A DNA stretch of 64,000 nucleotides, taken from assembly GCF_006716885.1 (NCBI RefSeq), contig NZ_VFPU01000001.1, forward strand, positions 806,001-870,000, given 5' to 3'. The notes under the pieces are model-generated. The model saw nothing but the letters and a program-made list of their open reading frames with translations. It was not told where the DNA came from and did not search any database. A program made the position numbers and the translations under genes. This document shows positions 59,244 through 64,000 of the stretch, in pieces. Within the stretch, counting starts at the first letter, position 1. Every line of letters begins with the position of its first letter. This DNA comes from Ornithinimicrobium humiphilum. Lineage in GTDB: Bacteria > Actinomycetota > Actinomycetes > Actinomycetales > Dermatophilaceae.

Positions 59244-60533
59244 TCAGCCCTCCCGGCGTCGCACCTGAGACAGCAGCACGCCGTTGCGGGGAGCGGTGGG
59301 CAGCCGGTGGATCGACCAGTCCAGGCCGTCGCGCGCGACCTCCGCGTCGAGCCGGGACAGCTCGGCAACCGTCTGCGCCAGCAGCCCGACGGTGATCATC
59401 TCGCCCGGGCAGCGGTGGCCGGTCTCGGGGCGACCGCCGCCCTGGGGCACGAAGTACTCGGCGAAGACCTCGCCCGTGCCCAGGAAGCGCTCGGGGTCGA
59501 AGGTGTCCGGCGCCTGCCAGTGCCGCTCGTCGCGGTTGGTGCCGTAGATGTCGAGCAGGACGCGGTCGCCCGCCGAGAGGTGCTCGCCCTCGAACTCGAG
59601 GTCGTGCCGGGCGACCGCCGGCAGCAGCGGCACGAAGGGGTAGTAGCGGCGGACCTCCTCGGCGAAGGCGACGGCGAGGGGGCCGCCGGTGGTGGTGCCG
59701 CGCTCACGGGTCTCGGCGTAGACACGCTCGCGCCACTCCGGGTGCTCGTGCATCGCCAGCGCCGCGAACGCGGCGAAGCGGCAGACCGCGATGCCGGGCC
59801 GGACGGCGTTCTGCAGCTCGACGCCCGCGAGGTGGTCCTCGAGCGGCTGGCCGTCGAGCTCGCGGTGCTGGAGGACCAGGTCGAAGGCGGTCCCCGGGGC
59901 CGGGGTGATCTCGCCGGCCCGCGCGCGACGCACCAGGTCGGCGAACCACGCGTCGCACCGGCGTCGCGCCACCTGGGTGCGCAGCCAGGCCGGGCCGAGC
60001 ACGGCGAAGCCGTCGACGATGGCGGCCTCGTCCCGGGCCAGCCGCGTCAGGGTCTCGCGGTCGGCCTCCACGCCGGCCCAGCGCAGCAGCGATCGGCCGT
60101 AGACCTCGACGGAGACGTCGTAGACCGAACGGCTCCCGCCCGAGAGCCACCGCTCCTGGATCGTCTCGGTCCACTCGCGGGCGCTGCCCTCCAGGAGCGC
60201 GTCCACCGCGCCGGGGTCCATGAGCGCCCGGACGAAGAGCGCCTTGCGGTTGCGGTGCGCCTCGTCGTCCAGCCCGTGGACCGAGCCCTTCCCGAAGAGG
60301 CCGCCCCCGACGAACGCCGGCATCGCGCCACGGCGTTGCATCCTGGCGTCGTCGTAGAAGAGCTCGACGCCCTGCTCGCCCCGCACGAGGAGCGCTCCCC
60401 GGCCGAGGGCCCGGAGCAGGAGCCGCGAGCCCTTGCGCGGGTCGTCGGAGCGGGATCGGGCCTCGGAGGCGAAGGTATAGCCCTTGAGGACGAGGTCGAG
60501 CGTGTGGTCACGGAGCACTGCTGCGGTCGTCAT
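59244..60533 (-). CDS. CYP152-family cytochrome P450 (fatty-acid peroxygenase, OleT/P450-BSbeta type)
   Basis: 429 residues, the CYP152 length. The heme-ligand loop FVPQGGGRPETGHRCPGEMITV has the CYP152-specific GGG...GHRCPGE insertion, and the active-site Arg is in QNAVRPGIAVCRF, replacing the usual acid-alcohol pair and binding the fatty-acid carboxylate. EVRRYYPFVPLLPAVARHDLEFEG and LDIYGTNRDERHW are also family-typical. LFGKGSVHGLDD places His86 where OleT has His85 and P450-BSbeta has Gln, a marker linked to fatty-acid decarboxylation to terminal alkenes. It uses H2O2 directly; no redox partner is needed or seen. ATG 60533; longer frames upstream lack support. Confidence 0.92.
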   Translation of the reverse strand: MTTAAVLRDHTLDLVLKGYTFASEARSRSDDPRKGSRLLLRALGRGALLVRGEQGVELFYDDARMQRRGAMPAFVGGGLFGKGSVHGLDDEAHRNRKALFVRALMDPGAVDALLEGSAREWTETIQERWLSGGSRSVYDVSVEVYGRSLLRWAGVEADRETLTRLARDEAAIVDGFAVLGPAWLRTQVARRRCDAWFADLVRRARAGEITPAPGTAFDLVLQHRELDGQPLEDHLAGVELQNAVRPGIAVCRFAAFAALAMHEHPEWRERVYAETRERGTTTGGPLAVAFAEEVRRYYPFVPLLPAVARHDLEFEGEHLSAGDRVLLDIYGTNRDERHWQAPDTFDPERFLGTGEVFAEYFVPQGGGRPETGHRCPGEMITVGLLAQTVAELSRLDAEVARDGLDWSIHRLPTAPRNGVLLSQVRRREG

Positions 60534-60628
60534 CCAGCCAGTGAAACCGAGGGCGGCGGGCCTCTCCAGGTGAAACGGGAGGCCTGGGACGGCCAGGAGG
60601 GCGAGCTGGTGCCGCTTCGCGTCCTTCG

Positions 60629-60904
60629 CTAGCCGGGCCCGCCGTCTGCCTCCGCGTACTTGTCGAGCAGGGCCGGACACACCGGCACTCCTGCCCGATC
60701 CCCCGGAGCGCTGCCGATGCGTGTGCGCCACCGGTCACCGGACGGGTCATTAAGGCCAAGATCCGTGACCCAGCGGCCGACCTCGACGAGGTCCACCGGT
60801 GGTGGGGCTGATCCCCGCAGGCCTACCCAGGCATAGCTGTTCCCCTCGCGACGTGCGACGTAGCGAGCGCCGGTGGGCTTGGCCTCGATGAACCAGAGGG
60901 ACAT
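60629..60904 (-). CDS. Hypothetical protein
   Basis: 91 residues: MSLWFIEAKPTGARYVARREGNSYAWVGLRG, then a Pro-rich turn and a soluble C-terminal half. No motif, signal or membrane segment. The N-terminal beta-like strand pair (WFIEAK...RYVAR) and aromatic content suggest a folded small domain. Base composition is slightly less GC-biased than neighbours. It lies between the YjbQ gene (18 nt upstream on the same strand) and the P450 gene, so it may be cotranscribed with either. Not recognised; gene call moderate. Confidence 0.5.
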   Translation of the reverse strand: MSLWFIEAKPTGARYVARREGNSYAWVGLRGSAPPPVDLVEVGRWVTDLGLNDPSGDRWRTRIGSAPGDRAGVPVCPALLDKYAEADGGPG

Positions 60905-60922
60905 GCGCGCGACGGGTGCCTC

Positions 60923-61327
60923 TCAGCCGGCCAGGAGGTCCAGCCGCACCGTCCGCTCGGCGTTGTCGACGTTGAGGTCGACGAGGCAGATGCTCTGCCA
61001 GGTGCCCAGCGCCAGCCGGCCGCCGTCGACCGGCAACGTGGCGTAGGGCGGGATCAGCGCCGGCATCACGTGCGAGCGACCGTGCCCGCGCGAGCCGTGG
61101 GCGTGCCGCCACCGGCCGTCGGCGGGCAGCAGGTCGTCGAGCGCGGCCAGCAGGTCGTCGTCCGAACCGGCGCCGGTCTCGATGATCGCGAGGCCGGCCG
61201 TGGCGTGCGGGACGAACACGTGCAGCAGCCCGTCTCCCTGCCCGGCGACGAACTCCTCGCACCGCCGCGTCAGGTCGACGACGACCTCCTCGCCGCCGGT
61301 CCGCACCGTGAACGTCGTGGTCAGCAC
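60923..61327 (-). CDS. YjbQ family protein (secondary thiamine-phosphate synthase-like)
   Basis: 134 residues from GTG 61327, 1 nt after the stop of the zinc-ribbon gene. UPF0047/YjbQ signature: GLLHVFVPHATAGLAIIETGAGSDDDLLAALDDLLP, RHAHGSRGHGRSHVMPALIPPYATLPVDGGRLALGTWQSICLVDL, with the HG..H-x-x-A/P-x-hydrophobic metal site. E. coli YjbQ shows weak thiamine-phosphate synthase side activity; the true role is unclear. Confidence 0.93.
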   Translation of the reverse strand: MLTTTFTVRTGGEEVVVDLTRRCEEFVAGQGDGLLHVFVPHATAGLAIIETGAGSDDDLLAALDDLLPADGRWRHAHGSRGHGRSHVMPALIPPYATLPVDGGRLALGTWQSICLVDLNVDNAERTVRLDLLAG

Positions 61328-61328
61328 G

Positions 61329-61499
61329 TCAGCGCACCTCGAGGTAGGGGTCGGTCGTCCGCTGCGCCGACACCTCGCACGCACCGATCGGCGCCCCGTC
61401 GCAGCACGGCTCGACGTAGCGGCAGCGAGGGCAGCGGTTGTGGGCGTGCTCGGCATACATCTGGGTGCCGCACGCGGGACAGGGGATCTCGAGCGCCAT
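61329..61499 (-). CDS. Small zinc-ribbon-like protein
   Basis: 56 residues: MALEIPCPACGTQMYAEHAHNRCPRCRY..., with CPAC and CPRC knuckles 14 residues apart plus a later CC pair (VEPCCDG) and GAC. This is a treble-clef/zinc-ribbon pattern. CAGGAT ends 7 nt before ATG 61499 and no SD is present, supporting this start over longer frames. Its stop region abuts the YjbQ GTG (1 nt), so the two are coupled. Possibly a protein- or nucleic-acid-binding adaptor. Confidence 0.7.
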   Translation of the reverse strand: MALEIPCPACGTQMYAEHAHNRCPRCRYVEPCCDGAPIGACEVSAQRTTDPYLEVR

Positions 61500-61597
61500 G
61501 CCCCCGATCCTGCCGCGCGCTCCGGGCGCGCACACGTCGGCGCGCCGCGAGGCGTCGCGGACACCGCTCGTCACCCGTTCCTGCCAGGATCAGGGGT

Positions 61598-62359
61598 ATG
61601 CAGCACCGCACCGTGGACGAGCACCTCGAGGGCCTGCGCGCGGCGGTCGACGCCTTCGCCGACGCGGCTTCCGCCGCCGGGCCGGACGCCGACGTCCCGA
61701 CCTGCCCGCGCTGGACCGTGCGCTCGCTGGTCGCTCACCAGGGGATGGTGCACCGGTGGGCGCGGGCCAACCTGAGGGGGGAGGAGTGCCACCCGCCGTC
61801 GTGGAACGCCGAGGGCCAGGAGGTCGACGACCCGGTGTCCTGGCTGCGCGAGGGGGCGGCGGCCCTCGAGGAGACGCTGCGCGCCGTGCCCGACGACGTG
61901 CAGGCCGACGTCTTCCTCAAGGACGCCCCGCGGCCGCGGTTCTTCTGGGCCCGCCGGCAGTGCCACGAGACCACGATCCACGCCGCCGACGCGGTGGCCG
62001 CCCGGCTCGGTCGGGCCCCGGCCCCCGACGACGTCCCGTGGATCGAGGAGGCGGTGGCCCTGGACGGGATCGACGAGATGCTCACCGGCTTCGTTACCCG
62101 CGGCCGGTCACGCTTCGCAGGGGTGGGCCCGCTCGACGTCACGCTCCGCGCCGCCGACCGGTCCTGGACGGTCCAGGTCGCCGAGGACGGTGCCGTCTCC
62201 ACGACTCGCGACGGGGAGGAGCTCGGCTCGCCCATCGCCGGCTCGCCCGTCGGGCTCTACCTCGCCGTGTGGAACCGCGCCGCCCCGGGCTCGGTCGACG
62301 ACCCCGACGGCGTCCTCGACCAGGTCTGGCGCAGCCACGCCAAGGTCCGCTGGAGCTGA
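61598..62359 (+). CDS. Maleylpyruvate isomerase (MDMPI/TIGR03083) family protein
   Basis: 253 residues. DinB-like bundle: VDEHLEGLRAAVDAFADAASAAG, CPRWTVRSLVAHQGMVHRWARANL (first metal His), RRQCHETTIHAADAVAARLG (H-E-x-x-x-H second set), then the C-terminal MDMPI domain with VTLRAADRSWTVQVAEDG and SPVGLYLAVWNR. Mycothiol-dependent chemistry is inferred from the family. CAGGAT (61585-61590) lies 7 nt before the ATG: leaderless. Its last 252 nt are overlapped on the other strand by the 3' end of the APC permease frame. Confidence 0.85.
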   Translation: MQHRTVDEHLEGLRAAVDAFADAASAAGPDADVPTCPRWTVRSLVAHQGMVHRWARANLRGEECHPPSWNAEGQEVDDPVSWLREGAAALEETLRAVPDDVQADVFLKDAPRPRFFWARRQCHETTIHAADAVAARLGRAPAPDDVPWIEEAVALDGIDEMLTGFVTRGRSRFAGVGPLDVTLRAADRSWTVQVAEDGAVSTTRDGEELGSPIAGSPVGLYLAVWNRAAPGSVDDPDGVLDQVWRSHAKVRWS

Positions 62360-63631
62360 GCCGCTCCGGCGCCAGCGGGTGACGGCGAGCGCCACGCCCA
62401 GCACCACGACCGCGTAGAGCGCGCGGGGGCCGGAGTCGACCAGCGACCACAGCAGGATCGGCAGCAGGGCGAGGTTGGCCAGCGCCCAGCCGCGCGGACC
62501 TCGCGCGCGGGCGTAGGCGACGATGCAGACCGCGTAGATCACCACGAAGACGGCGCTCGCCGCGGCCAGCAGGTCGACGACCAGGTCCGGCCAGCGGTGC
62601 AGCACCGAGACCGTCACGGTGAAGCCGGCCGTGAGCAGCAGGATCGTGCGGTGCGGGACGGCGGGGTCGGTGCCGGCGAACCAGCCCGGCAGCAGCCGCT
62701 CGGCGGCCGCGGCCCGCAGGACGAGCGCGACGCCGCGCACCCAGGCGAGGGCGTTGAGCAGGATGGCCACGGCGACGCCGGCGGCCACGACCAGGGCCAC
62801 GCCCCGGCCGAGCGGCAGCCTGGCCGCAGCGTCGACCACGCCCGTGACGGGGTCCACCTCGGCCGTCGGGGTGGACAGTGCGACCGCGACCGTCAGGCCG
62901 ACGGCCAGCGTCGTCAGCAGCGCGAGCGTGATGAGCGCGACGGGCAGGAAGTCGCGCCGGGGCGAGCGCAGGTCGCGAGCCAGGAAGGTGAGGTTCTCGA
63001 AGCCGACGAACGCCCAGAAGGCCAGCAGCACGCCCGCCGGCACCGCCGGCAGCGTCGCCGTGGACGGTATGACGTCGACCGGCTCCGGTGCGTGCACCGC
63101 CGCCCACCCGACGAGGCCGACGAGGACCACGCCGAGGACGACCACCCCGACCTGCTGCACCCGGGCTCCGGCCGTGGCACCGACCAGGTTGGTGACGACG
63201 GCGGTGGCGAGGATCGCGGCGACGAGCGCGGTCTCGGGCACGTCCACCCCGGTCGCGACCACCAGGCTGCGGGCGCCGACCACGGCGTTGACCGGCAGCC
63301 CCACGACGACGACCATCCCGAACATCAGCGGCACGGTGTCGCCCCACCGCCGGCCCAGGCCGGCGGCGACGGTCGTGCGCAGCGGGTCCGAGCTGCCCGG
63401 CGAGTGCCGCACGGTGTCGCGGAAGAGCACGATCATCGGCAGGCAGAGAGCGACGGCGACCAGCCAGGTGACGACGGCGGCGTCGCGCGTCTCGACGAGC
63501 AGCGCGGCCGGCAGGCCGACCAATCCGGCGCCGACGACGGAGGAGAGGCCGGCGGCCACACCGCCGGCACGACCGAGGCCGCCGCGCGAGGCGGTGGCGG
63601 AGGGAGAGGACGAGGCGCGTGTCAGGGTCAC
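62108..63631 (-). CDS. APC-superfamily amino-acid permease with 3' end overlapping a converging gene
   Basis: About 507 residues from GTG 63631 (GTG 63652 is an alternative). Twelve-helix APC topology: GGLGRAGGVAAGLSSVVGAGLVGLPAALLV (TM1 with the unwound GAG-type motif), FWAFVGFENLTFLARDLRSPRRDFLPVALI (TM6 and the following loop), LLNALAWVRGVALVLRAAAAERLLPGWFAG. Membrane homology ends near 62360 (VVVLGVALAVTRWRR). The remaining ~85 residues are low-complexity and are the antisense of the MDMPI-family gene, so the natural stop may have been lost by mutation or a frameshift. Substrate unknown. Confidence 0.75.
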   Translation of the reverse strand: MTLTRASSSPSATASRGGLGRAGGVAAGLSSVVGAGLVGLPAALLVETRDAAVVTWLVAVALCLPMIVLFRDTVRHSPGSSDPLRTTVAAGLGRRWGDTVPLMFGMVVVVGLPVNAVVGARSLVVATGVDVPETALVAAILATAVVTNLVGATAGARVQQVGVVVLGVVLVGLVGWAAVHAPEPVDVIPSTATLPAVPAGVLLAFWAFVGFENLTFLARDLRSPRRDFLPVALITLALLTTLAVGLTVAVALSTPTAEVDPVTGVVDAAARLPLGRGVALVVAAGVAVAILLNALAWVRGVALVLRAAAAERLLPGWFAGTDPAVPHRTILLLTAGFTVTVSVLHRWPDLVVDLLAAASAVFVVIYAVCIVAYARARGPRGWALANLALLPILLWSLVDSGPRALYAVVVLGVALAVTRWRRSGSAPADLGVAAPDLVEDAVGVVDRARGGAVPHGEVEPDGRAGDGRAELLPVASRGDGTVLGDLDRPGPVGGAERDVERAHPCEA

Positions 63632-63713
63632 GCTCCGACTCTCGTGCCGCACGCGGATCGACCGTGAGTGTCTGAAATGACATCTATCGACGGATTCGTG
63701 CCATCATGACGGA

Positions 63714-64000
63714 ATGCCCCTGAGCACCGTCGCCGTCCTGGTCCGCGAGCGCGCGTCCCTCTTCGAGCTTGGCGTCACCGCCGAGGTCTTCGGCATCGAC
63801 CGCACCGCGGCGGGGCTGCCCGCCATCGACTACCGGGTGTGCGCGGCGAGCGGCCCCGGGCCCGTGGACACCAAGCACCGCTCGGGCCTGTCCGTCACGG
63901 CCACGCACGGCCTCGACGGGCTGGAGGGGGCCGACCTCGTCGTCGTCTCCGCCACGTTGCCCCATCCCGCGACCGCCGCCGAGCTCGAGGCGCTGCGGGC
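63714..64000 (+). CDS. GlxA family transcriptional regulator (N-terminal DJ-1/PfpI domain; truncated by window edge)
   Basis: The visible 95 residues are the DJ-1/PfpI-like amidotransferase domain that precedes an AraC HTH in GlxA proteins: STVAVLVRERASLFELGVTAEVFGIDR, YRVCAASGPGPVDTKHRSGLSVTATHGLDGLEGADLVVVSAT. The HTH would lie beyond the window. CATCAT ends 6 nt before ATG 63714 with no SD (leaderless). It is divergent from the APC permease, which it may regulate; TGTC-6 nt-GACA in the 82-bp gap is a weak candidate site. Confidence 0.85.
   Translation, partial: MPLSTVAVLVRERASLFELGVTAEVFGIDRTAAGLPAIDYRVCAASGPGPVDTKHRSGLSVTATHGLDGLEGADLVVVSATLPHPATAAELEALR

Noticed and set aside
1..64000. 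tRNA, rRNA and other structured RNA genes
   Set aside because: No cloverleaf arm patterns (GTTCRANNC with paired arms), no rRNA-like stretches and no recognisable riboswitch core were found on either strand by eye.

Overview
The window is very GC-rich, with almost every third codon position G or C. It carries strong actinobacterial marks: mycothiol-type DinB/maleylpyruvate-isomerase proteins, a DUF222-HNH gene with an actinobacterial LexA box, RNase J, GTG starts, and many genes that begin 6-7 nt downstream of a (T/C)ANNNT hexamer without a ribosome binding site, which is the signature of leaderless mRNAs. I infer an Actinomycetota chromosome, probably Micrococcales (Intrasporangiaceae/Ornithinimicrobiaceae-like). 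The family-level placement is a guess. No rRNA, tRNA, CRISPR array or insertion sequence was found, and no gene-free stretch exceeds 300 bases.

Region by region. (1) 1-3858 is a compositionally different, defence-like island: the tail of a GmrSD/DUF1524-type protein, a MazG-like pyrophosphohydrolase overlapping a GIY-YIG-DUF2075 helicase, and a stand-alone PD-(D/E)XK protein. (2) 4024-11798 is a membrane protein/winged-helix regulator pair, then a CPG2-like M20 peptidase with an AbgT transporter (frameshifted), a LysR regulator and a CitMHS-AtuA operon. (3) 11978-16878 holds the SOS-boxed HNH gene, DUF2804, a degenerate histidine phosphatase, a second PD-(D/E)XK protein, glutathione peroxidase and a relic of an ABC ATPase. 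(4) 16955-28099 holds an aldehyde dehydrogenase, a MetX-like hydrolase, an acyl-CoA thioesterase, and a TRAP transporter with a fused carboxyltransferase, a class III CoA-transferase and a divergent FadR-type regulator. (5) 28191-36309 holds RNase J, two secreted proteins (S15 peptidase, LVIVD-repeat protein), a luciferase-like oxidoreductase, a DinB protein and a DUF305 lipoprotein.

(6) 36382-39295 is visibly decayed: an M20 gene with two compensating frameshifts, a second AbgT gene with internal deletions, and a headless ATP-grasp gene fused to it. It is the second M20-AbgT locus here, and both are damaged. (7) 39300-44134 holds small conserved genes and a large SNF2-type helicase. (8) 44189-45367 is a small two-gene islet of different composition (membrane protein plus ParB-like protein). 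(9) 45378-50937 holds a BCCT transporter, a phosphoesterase, a YtrA-regulated ABC exporter and a gamma-carbonic-anhydrase-like protein. (10) 50977-53506 encodes a cobalt-type nitrile hydratase whose alpha subunit has a His-rich N-terminus, plus DUF72. (11) 53559-59213 is a complete beta-glucoside uptake operon (binding protein, two permeases, GH1 enzyme, LacI) behind a perfect 18-bp operator. (12) 59244-64000 holds a CYP152 peroxygenase-type P450 with the histidine typical of alkene-forming OleT, YjbQ, a zinc-ribbon protein, an MDMPI-family protein, an APC permease and the start of a GlxA-type regulator.

The best candidates for something undescribed are the MazG/GIY-YIG-DUF2075 pair, the 44.2-45.4 kb islet, and the chimeric AbgT/ATP-grasp scar.
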